A DNA stretch of 64,000 bases from Paenibacillus pasadenensis (GTDB taxonomy: Bacteria; Bacillota; Bacilli; Paenibacillales; Paenibacillaceae). The notes under the pieces are model-generated. The model did not search any database. It was not told the origin of the DNA and worked only from the letters and a program-made list of their open reading frames with translations. The stretch covers positions 62,001 to 126,000 of the forward strand of contig NZ_JAMBOT010000006.1 of NCBI RefSeq assembly GCF_023715725.1, in the 5' to 3' direction. This document shows, piece after piece, positions 43,123 to 53,105 of this stretch (position 1 is the stretch's first letter; each line of letters begins with the position of its first letter). The translations under genes and the position numbers were made by a program.

Positions 43123-46083
43123 ATGAGACAACGCATTGCCGGCAAAAAAAACAATAAGCTTTTACTCTTGATGGCTGGGGTTTTAGCTTTTGGATCGATA
43201 CCTTTGATTAGCCTGCCTCAAGCACAGGCATCAGGAGATCCGACCCTTACGGTGAATGCAAATGTAGACAAAGGAGAGGTCGGTACCCTTTTTGGATCCA
43301 ATCACCGTTATATCTATGGAGGCTTCGGTTCCTGGAACACGGCAACCAGCTCGCTGGACAGCCAGCTTATTAATGAGGCCAAAAACGCCGGCATCAATAT
43401 GCTCCGGTTTCCGGGCGGCACGGTAGCCAATAAGTATAAATGGCAGCGGGGCATCGGACCGCAAGAGGATCGTCCGCAGAACGTTCATGGCAAAACAGGC
43501 GAACCTACCTCAAATGATTACGGTCCCGACGAATACGCGCAAATGGCGGAGCAGATCGGGGCAGAGGGGAATATTGTCGTTGACGCATCCGGCTGGTCGG
43601 GCGGCCAATGCTTGGGAAAAATCAATCCAAGCGGTCCTTCGGAATGGAGCAATATGCAGTGGTCGTCCAGCAGCTGTTTGTCCGGCGCTCAAGAAGCTGC
43701 AGCCTTCGTTGCGTATATGAACGGACAACCGCAGGACAGCAATGTGGTCATCGGCGGGGTTAACTGGGCAGCGCTTCGGGTCAGCAACGGACGTGCGGAG
43801 CCGTACAATATCAAATATTGGGAAGTCGGCAACGAGATGGATCTTGGAGGCGGCCAGGAAGAATGGTTAGGCTCTTCCAACGCCGAACATAAATATCTCT
43901 GGGGAGACGATCCGGCCCCTGTATCCGGGGAGGTCTATCACTCCAATTACAACAGGCAGCCTGCGGTTGGATTCAACGATTTTAGGGCGAGAGCGGCGAC
44001 AGCCACTGCAAATTTGGAATATCAAGCAAAAGGGTCGCTAGCCACGGTTAAAGTTAATGGACAGACGTGGACGCAGGTAACCGACTTTAACAGCTCAGGA
44101 TCAACCGCTCAGCATTATGTATACAGCGTATTGGATGCTACTGCAGGCACGTACAAAATTACGTTCGGAAACAATATAAACGGTTTGACTCCTGCCCCAG
44201 GGGCTGAGATTTCGATTACTTACAGCAATTCGCAGCTTCAGCCTGATGTTTATACAGCAAAAACGAACGAATATTATGCGAGATATGCGCCTATGAGCTC
44301 CGCTGCCGGTGCGTATAAGGTTGAAGTAGGGACAGAAACCTGGACGCAAGTGGCGAGCCTGGCTAGCTCCCTCCCTACAGATAAGCACTACACGATCGAT
44401 TTTAATACTGGCAAAATCACCTTCGGGAATAACGTCAAAGGTAAACGCCCGGACAATAACGTCTTTATTACTTATTCAACCGTTAATCATGATGGATTTG
44501 TAGACTTTTATACGGCGATGAAAGCTGTTGACCCGTCGATTAAAGTATTCAGTGTGTTCGGAGGCGTCACGGCTGAACTGGTAGCCGAAAATTCCCAGAA
44601 TTATTTTGACGGTATCGTTATCCATCCGTACGGACAAGGAATTTCGCTGACAAACGTGCCAAGAGGGGAAGAATACGCAAAGGCATTCCATGATGCAGTG
44701 ATGGGAAAACCCGCTTCAATGGAGCATTATTTTACCGGTCCGAATAATACCTTCAACAATCTGCTTGGCCCGAATCACGGCAAACAAATTATGGTATCCG
44801 AGTATGGGATTGCCGGGTGGGTCCCGCTTCCGAATGCAACGGATGGTGTCTCTCATTACTTGAGGTCTCTTGATCAAGGTCTTTATGTCGGCAAGCAGCT
44901 GCTCAGCTTTATGAAAGTTAATGTCACATTGGCGAACAAACATACGCTCGTTGACTTTGATCCGTCTGTAGCGCCGCCAGGTTCTACTTCGGTAAGCGCA
45001 GCGGATAACGCCATGCTTAATCCGAAAGAGGATCAGTTTATCCCGACAGCCACAGCGCTGGCGCTGCAACTGTTCTCGAATATGACGGGCACAAGAAAAG
45101 TGGAAACAGTCCGTGCAAATCTGGCTCAAAACTATTTTACAGCTGGAGCAACGAAGGATGATGAAGGTAATGTGTACGTGACCGTAGTAAACGATAGCCG
45201 GGAAAACAGCGTTCAAACGGCCATTAATCTTACTGGATTTACCGGAAACGGCTCCGCTGAAGTCTGGACGTTGAACTCGACCGATCCAAGCGATCCAATG
45301 GCGTTCCTAGATTACAATGAGTATGACGCCAACACCAATCAACCAATTAACCGGGTAGCCATAAATAAACAAACGGGCGTAAGCGTTGGAGCGAACTCTT
45401 TTACGCACACGTTCCCGGCGCATTCGATTACTGCAATCAAGCTGACCCCGGCCCCTGTTGTACCTGCTGATCCGAGCTTAAAAGGGCATTGGAAGTTTGA
45501 TGAAACAAGCGGAACGGCAGCAGCGGACGCTTCCAACAATAGCGCCACGGGAACATTGCTGAACGGTTCCGCATGGACAACCGCAGGTAAAACGCAAGGC
45601 GCCCTCCAACTGGACGGGGTAGACGATTATGTTCAACTGCCAAACGTTGTTAACCCTGGAACAACCTCTTTTACCGCCGCAGCATGGGTGAAGCTGGAGA
45701 CGTCTTTAGGACAGACGCAAACGATTTTGCAGCAGGAAGGAACAAATGGAAGAGGCTGGTTATTCCGCAGAGCAGATGGTAAGTTAGCCAGCTTCCTTGG
45801 CGGCACCGCAACTGTCTCGACGGGAACGATTCCGGCAGACGGCAGCTGGCATCATACAGCCCTGACTTATGATGCAGGGACAGTCAAGCTGTATCTGGAC
45901 GGCCAATTGGTAGCAACAGCTGCCCGTACAGCGGTTTCTTCTACCGACGCCTTGCGGGTAGGCCGCCATAAAACACCTGACCTAAACAATGAAGAGTGGG
46001 ATGGCGCCATGGATAATGTTCGAATCTACAACCGCGCTTTGAGCGGTACGGAGATAAACGATTTGTTTGTGGCGGGCAATTAA
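43123..46083 (+). CDS. Secreted GH51-like arabinofuranosidase with LamG domain, copy 1
   Basis: A 986-residue exported enzyme: signal peptide 1-36 (AQA-SG), clan GH-A barrel with LRFPGGTVANKYKW, acid/base Glu238 in YWEVGNEMD and nucleophile Glu560 in MVSEYGIAGW, a C-terminal beta domain, and a LamG/concanavalin-like lectin domain about 790-986 (LKGHWKFDETSGTAA to NVRIYNRALSG). Between the two catalytic residues, about 300-455, two beta modules are inserted (VKVNGQTWTQV...ITFGNNINGLTP and VEVGTETWTQV...ITFGNNVKGKRP). GH51 versus GH79 assignment is by eye. LGGAGGT RBS precedes the ATG. Confidence 0.85.
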   Translation: MRQRIAGKKNNKLLLLMAGVLAFGSIPLISLPQAQASGDPTLTVNANVDKGEVGTLFGSNHRYIYGGFGSWNTATSSLDSQLINEAKNAGINMLRFPGGTVANKYKWQRGIGPQEDRPQNVHGKTGEPTSNDYGPDEYAQMAEQIGAEGNIVVDASGWSGGQCLGKINPSGPSEWSNMQWSSSSCLSGAQEAAAFVAYMNGQPQDSNVVIGGVNWAALRVSNGRAEPYNIKYWEVGNEMDLGGGQEEWLGSSNAEHKYLWGDDPAPVSGEVYHSNYNRQPAVGFNDFRARAATATANLEYQAKGSLATVKVNGQTWTQVTDFNSSGSTAQHYVYSVLDATAGTYKITFGNNINGLTPAPGAEISITYSNSQLQPDVYTAKTNEYYARYAPMSSAAGAYKVEVGTETWTQVASLASSLPTDKHYTIDFNTGKITFGNNVKGKRPDNNVFITYSTVNHDGFVDFYTAMKAVDPSIKVFSVFGGVTAELVAENSQNYFDGIVIHPYGQGISLTNVPRGEEYAKAFHDAVMGKPASMEHYFTGPNNTFNNLLGPNHGKQIMVSEYGIAGWVPLPNATDGVSHYLRSLDQGLYVGKQLLSFMKVNVTLANKHTLVDFDPSVAPPGSTSVSAADNAMLNPKEDQFIPTATALALQLFSNMTGTRKVETVRANLAQNYFTAGATKDDEGNVYVTVVNDSRENSVQTAINLTGFTGNGSAEVWTLNSTDPSDPMAFLDYNEYDANTNQPINRVAINKQTGVSVGANSFTHTFPAHSITAIKLTPAPVVPADPSLKGHWKFDETSGTAAADASNNSATGTLLNGSAWTTAGKTQGALQLDGVDDYVQLPNVVNPGTTSFTAAAWVKLETSLGQTQTILQQEGTNGRGWLFRRADGKLASFLGGTATVSTGTIPADGSWHHTALTYDAGTVKLYLDGQLVATAARTAVSSTDALRVGRHKTPDLNNEEWDGAMDNVRIYNRALSGTEINDLFVAGN

Positions 46084-46108
46084 CGACCTTCATACCTGCT
46101 CCCAATTA

Positions 46109-46136
46109 AAAGTCGCGTACATCGCGGCTTTTTTTA
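46109..46136 (+). terminator. Terminator of GH51-like copy 1
   Basis: AAGTCGCG / CGCGGCTT stem with TACAT loop and seven T. Confidence 0.75.
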
Positions 46137-46140
46137 TTTT

Positions 46141-46287
46141 TAGGAACCCATAAAAAAGAACATTCCATCTGAAGATTTGACAAAAAAAGATTGGATATTT
46201 GTTGTATAGTAGTCGGCAGGAGGTTAATACCGACATAAATTATAGGTTTAGTTTGTTTTAATTCTTTGCAACCTTGGGAGGTAGAAG
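46141..46287 (+). repeat. Duplicated leader, copy 2
   Basis: Same block order as copy 1, with TTGACA and TATAGT again separated by 22 bases and the same GAACATTCC element. No cre-like site here. Confidence 0.65.
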
Positions 46288-49248
46288 ATGAGAGAACGTG
46301 CAGCGGGCAGACAAAGGAAGAAGCTTTTATTCATAATGGCTGGAGTTTTGGCTTTTGGATCGGCTTCTTGGGTTCATGCGCCTAAAGCAGGCGCCGCAGG
46401 AGATCCCACGCTTACGGTAAATGCAAACGTAGATAAGGGAGAGGTCGGCACAATTTTTGGATCCAATCATCGTTACATCTACGGAGGGTTCGGTTCCTGG
46501 AATTCATCAACGAACTCGCTCGACAGCAAGCTTATCGATGAAGTAAAAAACAGCGGCATCAACATGCTCCGGTTCCCGGGCGGTACGGTGGCCAATAAGT
46601 ATAAGTGGCAGCGCGGCATCGGACCGCATGAGGACCGCCCGCGGAATGTCCATGGCAAAACAGGCGAACCAACCTCAAATGATTACGGGCCTGACGAATA
46701 TGGGCAAATGCTGGAGCAGATCGGAGCGGAGGGAGATATCGTCGTGGACGCCTCCGGCTGGTCAGGGGGAGAATGCCTGGCGAAAGTGAACCCGAATGGC
46801 CCTTCGGAATGGAGCAATTTGGAGTGGTCGTCCAGCAATTGCTTATCCGGCGCGCAGGAAGCCGCTGCATTCGTCGCTTACATGAACGGACAACCCGGGG
46901 ACAGCAATGTTGTGATTGGAGGAATAAACTGGGCCGAACTCCGAGTTAATAACGGACATGCGGAGCCTTACAAGATCAAATATTGGGAAGTCGGAAATGA
47001 GATGGATCAAGGAGGCGGCCAGGAAGAGTGGTTAGCTTATGCAGATCTTGAGCACAAGTATCTTTGGGGGGACGATCCGGCTCCGGTTTCCGGGACGATT
47101 CATAACTCTGTCTTTAACCGACAACCCGTGGTCGGATTTAGCGACTTCCGGTCAAGAGCGTCGACAGCTTCCGCGAATCTGGAATATCAAGTCAAAGGTT
47201 CGCTTGCGGAAGTTAAAGTGAACGGACAGACGTGGGCGCAGGTCGCTAACTTCAACAGTTCGGGACCAGCCTCCCTGCATTATGTGTATAGCGTGGTCGA
47301 TGCCGCAGCGGGTACTTATAGAATTACGTTCGGAAATAATAGTAAAGGATTAACTCCTTTACCTGGAGATGAGATTTCAGTCACCTATACCAATCCGCAG
47401 TTTCAGCCGGATGTTTTCAACGCTTTAGAAAATGCCTATTATGCAAGATACGCGCCTATAAGCACGGCTGCAGGTACATACAAAGTGGAAGTGGGGTCTG
47501 AGACGTGGACGCAAGTCGCAACTTTAGCAAATTCGCTTCCTGCTGACAAGCATTATACGATTAATTTTAATACAGGAAAAATTACCTTCGGAAACAATAT
47601 AAAGGGCAAACGTCCGGAAAGCAACGTCTACGTTACCTATAGAACCGCAAATCACGACGGGTTCGTAGATTTTTACAAGGCAATGAAAGCCGTTGATCCA
47701 TCCATTAAAGTGTTTAGTGTTTTTGGAGGCATTACGCCTGATCTGGTGGCTGAAAATTCCCAGAATTATTTCGACGGTATTATTATCCATCCCTATGGGC
47801 AAGGGGTATCACTGCCTAATGTACCGCGAGGGGAAGAGTTCGCAAAAAACTTTCATGATGCGATCATGGGCAAACCTGCATCCATGGAATCCTGGTTTAC
47901 CGGACCTTACAATACGTTTAACAGTCTGCTTGGCCCTAACCACGGGAAACAAATTATGGTGTCCGAATACGGGATAGCCGGATGGGTCCCGATCCCCAAT
48001 GCTACGGATGGCGCAGCTCATTATTTGCGGACGCTTGATCAGGGTCTGTATGTCGGCAAGCAGCTGCTCAGCTTTATGAAAGTAAACGTTACCTTAGCGA
48101 GCAAACATACGCTTCTTGATTTTGACCCGGCTACAGCTCCGCCAGGCTCTACTTCCATTAGCGCGGCGGATAATGCCATGTTTAATCCAAAAGAGGACCA
48201 ATTTATCCCGACAGCCACGGCGCTGACGATGCAATTATTTTCAAACATGACCGGCTCTAGGAAAGTCGAAACAGTCCGTTCAAATCTGTCGCAAAGTTAT
48301 TTTACAGCCGGAGCAACAAAAGATGAAGCCGGAAATCTGTATGTGACGGTCGTGAATGACAGCCGGGAAAATAGTGTTCAAACAACGATCAACTTAGCGG
48401 GATTTACCGGAAACGGCTCCGCTGAAGTCTGGACGTTGAACTCGACCAATCCCAATAATCCGCTGGCTTTTCTGGACTACAACGAGTATGACCACGTTGC
48501 CGGTCAGCCAATTAACCGGGTAGCCATAAATAAACAAACAGGTGTAAGCGTTGGAGCGAACTCTTTTACGCACACGTTCCCGGCGCATTCGATTACGGCG
48601 ATCCAACTGACGCCGGCGCCTGTTGTGCCTGCCGATCCGAGTCTGAAAGGGCATTGGAAGTTTGACGAAACGAGCGGGACAGCGGCTGCGGACATATCCG
48701 GCAACAATTTCACAGGAACTTTAGTGAACGGTTCTGCCTGGACAACTGCAGGAAAAACACAAGGCGCTGTGCTGCTGGACGGTGCGGACGACTTCGTTCA
48801 ATTGCCGAACATCGTCAACCCGGGTACAACCTCGTTCACGGCCGCAGCATGGGTGAAGCTGGACGCAGCAGTAGGTCAAACTCAAACCATTCTGCAGCAG
48901 GAAGGCGCAAACGGAAGAGGATGGCTGTATCGAAAAGCGGACGGCAAGCTTGCCAGTTTTATTGGCGGAGTTGCAACTGTTTCCACGGGAACGATTCCGG
49001 CAGACGGCAGCTGGCATCACGCAGCCCTTACGTATGATGTGGGAACGTTAAAGCTGTATCTTGACGGTCAATTAGAGGCTGCTGCTTCTCGCACAGCGGT
49101 GTCTTCAACCGATGTCATGCGAATTGGACGCCACAAAACGCCTGATTCTAACAATGAAGAGTGGGACGGAGCAGTGGATAATTTAAGAATTTATAACCGG
49201 GCTTTAAGCGGGATAGAGTTGAACAGTTTGTTCGTGGCAGGCATTTAG
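46288..49248 (+). CDS. Secreted GH51-like arabinofuranosidase with LamG domain, copy 2
   Basis: Paralogue of the preceding gene with identical length (986 residues), the same domain order, inserted modules and catalytic glutamates (Glu238, Glu560 at the same positions). Differences concentrate in the signal peptide, in the surface of the inserted modules (FNSSGPASLHYVYS) and in LamG. GGGAGGT precedes the ATG. The pair is a tandem duplication that includes the leader; each copy has its own terminator, so they are separately expressed. Confidence 0.85.
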   Translation: MRERAAGRQRKKLLFIMAGVLAFGSASWVHAPKAGAAGDPTLTVNANVDKGEVGTIFGSNHRYIYGGFGSWNSSTNSLDSKLIDEVKNSGINMLRFPGGTVANKYKWQRGIGPHEDRPRNVHGKTGEPTSNDYGPDEYGQMLEQIGAEGDIVVDASGWSGGECLAKVNPNGPSEWSNLEWSSSNCLSGAQEAAAFVAYMNGQPGDSNVVIGGINWAELRVNNGHAEPYKIKYWEVGNEMDQGGGQEEWLAYADLEHKYLWGDDPAPVSGTIHNSVFNRQPVVGFSDFRSRASTASANLEYQVKGSLAEVKVNGQTWAQVANFNSSGPASLHYVYSVVDAAAGTYRITFGNNSKGLTPLPGDEISVTYTNPQFQPDVFNALENAYYARYAPISTAAGTYKVEVGSETWTQVATLANSLPADKHYTINFNTGKITFGNNIKGKRPESNVYVTYRTANHDGFVDFYKAMKAVDPSIKVFSVFGGITPDLVAENSQNYFDGIIIHPYGQGVSLPNVPRGEEFAKNFHDAIMGKPASMESWFTGPYNTFNSLLGPNHGKQIMVSEYGIAGWVPIPNATDGAAHYLRTLDQGLYVGKQLLSFMKVNVTLASKHTLLDFDPATAPPGSTSISAADNAMFNPKEDQFIPTATALTMQLFSNMTGSRKVETVRSNLSQSYFTAGATKDEAGNLYVTVVNDSRENSVQTTINLAGFTGNGSAEVWTLNSTNPNNPLAFLDYNEYDHVAGQPINRVAINKQTGVSVGANSFTHTFPAHSITAIQLTPAPVVPADPSLKGHWKFDETSGTAAADISGNNFTGTLVNGSAWTTAGKTQGAVLLDGADDFVQLPNIVNPGTTSFTAAAWVKLDAAVGQTQTILQQEGANGRGWLYRKADGKLASFIGGVATVSTGTIPADGSWHHAALTYDVGTLKLYLDGQLEAAASRTAVSSTDVMRIGRHKTPDSNNEEWDGAVDNLRIYNRALSGIELNSLFVAGI

Positions 49249-49284
49249 TGTAATACAGAGTATTGAGGCGAAAGCTAGGGATGA

Positions 49285-49313
49285 AAAAGCTGCCGGTTAA
49301 ACGGTAGCTTTTT
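49285..49313 (+). terminator. Terminator of GH51-like copy 2
   Basis: AAGCTGCCG / CGGTAGCTT stem followed by TTTG. The rest of the 313-base gap to 49561 holds only A+T-rich sequence with no further clear signal apart from the RBS AAAGGAG. Confidence 0.65.
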
Positions 49314-49561
49314 GCTGTTAATGGGGTGCTTTCGTCAAGCAGATATCTTACTCCATTAAAAATTTACAATCGAATGATATACAGAGTTAACAAAAATAAG
49401 TAGAATAAAGCTTGGACATCCAGAGAATAACTGTCAATTTAAACGAAGGAGGCAGGGGGAAGATGTTTGAAATGAAGCCATGACTATTTATGGAATCGTT
49501 TCCAGATGTCTTATGGCAGGCTCTGTATGAACCTAATTCCAACAACAAAGGAGCTTACTTG

Positions 49562-52500
49562 ATGAGATTGAAGAGGATTGTCGCCAATGTATGCATACTG
49601 GCTTCACTGTTCTCTAGTGCTTCAATTTTAACCCCTACAGCGGCGTTCGCCGATGTAAGCCAAAGCAACAACCGAAATTGGATGGAGCAGGTTGACCAGG
49701 CAAATCCTGAGTTCAAACACAAAACGATTCGCGATATCCTTTTGCCAGGTACGCACGACACGGGTACGGGTACAATGAACTCCGGTTCGACGTTAGCGCC
49801 TGATGCGGCTAATCTCCTGCCTTGGCTGGGCAGTATTCCAGCAGATCTCCTTAATAAATTTTCCCTGGACAAGTCCAAAACGCAAAACATGAACGTACAA
49901 GGCCAGCTGAATGCGGGCATACGCTACCTCGATCTGCGAGTCGGTCCATACATGTACCGGGATGGCATGTACCTGGTTACGGATCCAAACGATCTGCGGA
50001 CGATGCACTTTTTATACTCGGAGAAAGTATCGGATATTCTTGGCTCAGTCAAATCGTTCCTGGATCAAAATCCGAAGGAAGTTATCGTCCTCGACTTCCA
50101 GGCCTTCTACCAAATGGATGCCGGCGCTTTCGGGCAGCTGATGGCAGAACTCAATCCCCTGTACGACATGATGGTTCCTGAATCGTGGGGGATGGATACA
50201 ACGCTAGAAGAAATGTGGCAGTCCAATAAAAGAGTCATCGTTTACTTTGGTTCTAAAAATAAATATTGGCCAAGCCAAACAGCCACGGAACAGACAAGTG
50301 AATCCATTGCTAAATACGTTCCGGATGCTGGCGGAAAGTTATGGGACCGGGATTCAATGGTTCGTTCCTATTGGCCGAATACAAGCAGCGTAAGCGAACT
50401 GCAAACGAAAATGGATACTGAGATTGGCGATGCTTACCAATACTTGGATAAGCTGCATGTTATGCAAAATATCATAACGGTAGATCCAATGGGCAGCACA
50501 TCCATAGAGGCTGCAGCTGCGGAAGCAAACCGCATTGCTACAAACGGACTGCAGCTCAACTGGCAGAGCCAAAGAGCGAATGTCATCATGCTGGACTTTT
50601 TTAACAATTCAGATGCGGTGAACATAATCAAAAAACTGAATATGGCGCCAGCCGCCCCGGTCCTTCAAGAAGAAGGGGTTTATCTCTGGCAAAACGCCAA
50701 TTATGCAGGTCGCCTGAACCGGGTCATCGGAGAGAGTTCGGATTTGTCCCAGCTTAACGTTGGCGACAATGCGGTGTCCTCGATTAAAATCGTAGGTCCA
50801 TATCAGGTAGAATTGTTTACGGAAAAAGATTTCAAAGGCCAAAAAACAGTTATCGACGGCAGTCAGCCGAACTTGAACACTACTTTCCCGGCGTTTCACG
50901 ACCAAATCTCCTCTGTACGTGTTGTCCGGTATGGCGATGAAAGCGGTATTTTCCTTTATAAGGATCCCAACTACCAGGGGGCGCGCATCCGGCTGACTAC
51001 AGACGAGAGTAACTTCAGCCTCACCTCGCTTGGCAACGACCAGGCTTCTTCTCTGGAGGTTGTCGGCAATTATTCCGTAACGGCTTATTTCGATGCAAAT
51101 TACGGAGGCACATCCCAAACCTATACGTCCAGCCAAGCTTCTCTGTCTACTTTTGATGACAAGATCAGCTCTGTGAAAGTCAACGACTTGGCTCCAGAAG
51201 TGAATTCTGCCAAAAAATCTTTGCAAATTACTTACACCGGAACAGACAGCGCCGAAGGCGTCACGCAAAATATCACGCTTCCGAGCAGCCTAAACGGGAC
51301 AACGATTAGCTGGCAATCGTCCAACGCTTCTATCATCGCTGCCAATGGCACCGTAACACGTCCGGCGCAAAACACGGAGGTTACGCTGACCGCAACCATC
51401 AGCAAAAACGGGAAGTCTGACACCAAAAGATTCAAGCTCACCGTTGTGAATAACGCACTCGGCTTGGATGTAGCGTCTCTCGCAATCGGATATGCACCGG
51501 GCGATCAATCGGCGAGCATTACGCAAAACATCACACTGCCGGCGAGAGGCACAAACGGCTCCTTTATTACTTGGACCTCCAACCATTCTGCGGTTTCTGC
51601 AAGCGGAGTTGTTACCCGTTCCATCTCAGGAAATACACCGGTTATTTTGACGGCTACCTTGAGCCTTGGCGGTCAAACGACGACAAAAACGTTCCCTGTT
51701 ACGGTCATTCAAAATAAAGCTGGTGCGGTAAGCGCAGCCAAGGCTGCATTAACGATTGGCTATTCAGGAAGCGATACGGTAGACAGTGTAACAAACAACC
51801 TATTTTTACCTACAAACGGCGCCAACGGCGCTACGATTCAGTGGCAGTCCAGTGATCAAGGCGCCGTTTATCTGAACGGTGCGGTAACGCGTCCGCAAAA
51901 TGGCGGGAACAAAGCCGTAGCATTGACGGCAACGATTACCGTCGGAGACGTCTCGGATACAAAATCGTTCCTCGTAACCGTTCTGTACGATCCTTCCTTA
52001 ATTACGGATCTTGGTAATCTAATGATCGGCTTCGCTGGCAACGATTCGGCTGCTAGTGTGACGAAGAACCTGTTCCTGCCAACTACGGGAGCAAGCGGCG
52101 CAATCATTGAGTGGTACTCCGGTTCTCAATCCATCATCTCTAACGATGGAAAAGTCAATCGGCCTTTGAATGGGAATGCAGTCGTTAATCTGTTAGCGAC
52201 GGTTCGGATGCCATCTGGTGGAACGATGTTTACAAAGAATTTCATGCTCACCGTGACGGGCCTGTCCGACGCGCCGGCAGGCTTTGTGAAATGCGCTTCG
52301 GAAGGCGAAACATGCAACTTCAACGGTCAACAGGCCGTCAAATACGGCACGTCGATTTTTTATACAACAAAGAATTTTTCGGCTCCAATCAATTGCGGAG
52401 TCTCGGCCTTCAACGCTGACCCGTATATGGGCTACAGCAAAAACTGCTACACTCCGGACAACTCCCCGAACTGGGTCGATTGCGCGGATGAGAACGGCGT

Positions 52501-53044
52501 GTGCACGTTTAGTGGCACTCAGGTCGTGAAATTCGGAGCGAATGACAAATACTACAGCGGGCAATTTACTTCTTCTGTCAACTGTGACAGCACCCAGTTT
52601 GGCGGCGATCCGCTTCCCGGTACAGTTAAAAAGTGCAAAGTGTACCAGCCGGGCAACTCGGTCAGCTATCAGGCTGAAGATGCGATTCACACAATCGGAA
52701 AGAAGGGCAGCGCTGGCAGCGGCTGGTACGGGACAGGCTTTTGGAATTTTGATAGCGGCTATGGCTACATCCGCTGGACGTTCGATGCCCCTTCCGATGG
52801 ATATTACAAATTAAGCTTCAGATACGCCAACGGCGATTCCGCTGCCCGTAATATGCAAATGTGGATGGATGGAGCAGAAGTTGTTAACTCGCTGCCTTTC
52901 GTTTCCACAGGAAACTGGAACACGACGTGGAATACGGTTGAGCAGCTGGTCTACCTGACCGCCGGCTCCCATCAAATGACGCTTCAAACTAGGGATAAAA
53001 GCGGTCCTAATATGGACCAGCTGACGGTCATTCCTATGCAGTAA
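49562..53044 (+). CDS. Secreted PI-PLC X-like protein with crystallin, Ig and CBM modules
   Basis: A 1160-residue exported protein. Signal peptide 1-30 (AFA-DV). Residues about 40-365 are a phosphatidylinositol phospholipase C X-like domain with His65 and Asp66 (PGTHD), Asp124/Arg126 (YLDLR) and His149 (MHFLYS) in the expected order. Then four beta/gamma-crystallin Greek keys (about 373-545, YLWQNANYAG, FLYKDPNYQG), four atrophied bacterial Ig-like repeats (about 550-900, NITLP...ISWQSSN), two Cys-rich modules (CASEGETCNFNG, CADENGVCTFSG), and a CBM35/CBM6-like end (SYQAEDA...GYIRWTF). ATG 49562 follows AAAGGAG. Lipid or glycan target unknown. Confidence 0.85.
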   Translation: MRLKRIVANVCILASLFSSASILTPTAAFADVSQSNNRNWMEQVDQANPEFKHKTIRDILLPGTHDTGTGTMNSGSTLAPDAANLLPWLGSIPADLLNKFSLDKSKTQNMNVQGQLNAGIRYLDLRVGPYMYRDGMYLVTDPNDLRTMHFLYSEKVSDILGSVKSFLDQNPKEVIVLDFQAFYQMDAGAFGQLMAELNPLYDMMVPESWGMDTTLEEMWQSNKRVIVYFGSKNKYWPSQTATEQTSESIAKYVPDAGGKLWDRDSMVRSYWPNTSSVSELQTKMDTEIGDAYQYLDKLHVMQNIITVDPMGSTSIEAAAAEANRIATNGLQLNWQSQRANVIMLDFFNNSDAVNIIKKLNMAPAAPVLQEEGVYLWQNANYAGRLNRVIGESSDLSQLNVGDNAVSSIKIVGPYQVELFTEKDFKGQKTVIDGSQPNLNTTFPAFHDQISSVRVVRYGDESGIFLYKDPNYQGARIRLTTDESNFSLTSLGNDQASSLEVVGNYSVTAYFDANYGGTSQTYTSSQASLSTFDDKISSVKVNDLAPEVNSAKKSLQITYTGTDSAEGVTQNITLPSSLNGTTISWQSSNASIIAANGTVTRPAQNTEVTLTATISKNGKSDTKRFKLTVVNNALGLDVASLAIGYAPGDQSASITQNITLPARGTNGSFITWTSNHSAVSASGVVTRSISGNTPVILTATLSLGGQTTTKTFPVTVIQNKAGAVSAAKAALTIGYSGSDTVDSVTNNLFLPTNGANGATIQWQSSDQGAVYLNGAVTRPQNGGNKAVALTATITVGDVSDTKSFLVTVLYDPSLITDLGNLMIGFAGNDSAASVTKNLFLPTTGASGAIIEWYSGSQSIISNDGKVNRPLNGNAVVNLLATVRMPSGGTMFTKNFMLTVTGLSDAPAGFVKCASEGETCNFNGQQAVKYGTSIFYTTKNFSAPINCGVSAFNADPYMGYSKNCYTPDNSPNWVDCADENGVCTFSGTQVVKFGANDKYYSGQFTSSVNCDSTQFGGDPLPGTVKKCKVYQPGNSVSYQAEDAIHTIGKKGSAGSGWYGTGFWNFDSGYGYIRWTFDAPSDGYYKLSFRYANGDSAARNMQMWMDGAEVVNSLPFVSTGNWNTTWNTVEQLVYLTAGSHQMTLQTRDKSGPNMDQLTVIPMQ

Positions 53045-53054
53045 AGCACGGTTC

Positions 53055-53101
53055 AAAGAGGCTGTCCCAGTCACATATGTGACTTTAGGGGCAGCCTCTT
53101 T
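53055..53101. terminator. Bidirectional terminator
   Basis: AAAGAGGCTGTCCC and GGGGCAGCCTCTTT enclose an inner AGTCACAT/ATGTGACT stem between convergent genes. Confidence 0.8.
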
Positions 53102-53105
53102 GGCA

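Noticed and set aside
43960..44490. Phage origin of the inserted modules in the GH51-like enzymes
   Set aside because: The FGNN pattern recalls baseplate modules, but no phage genes are present; kept only as a structural resemblance.
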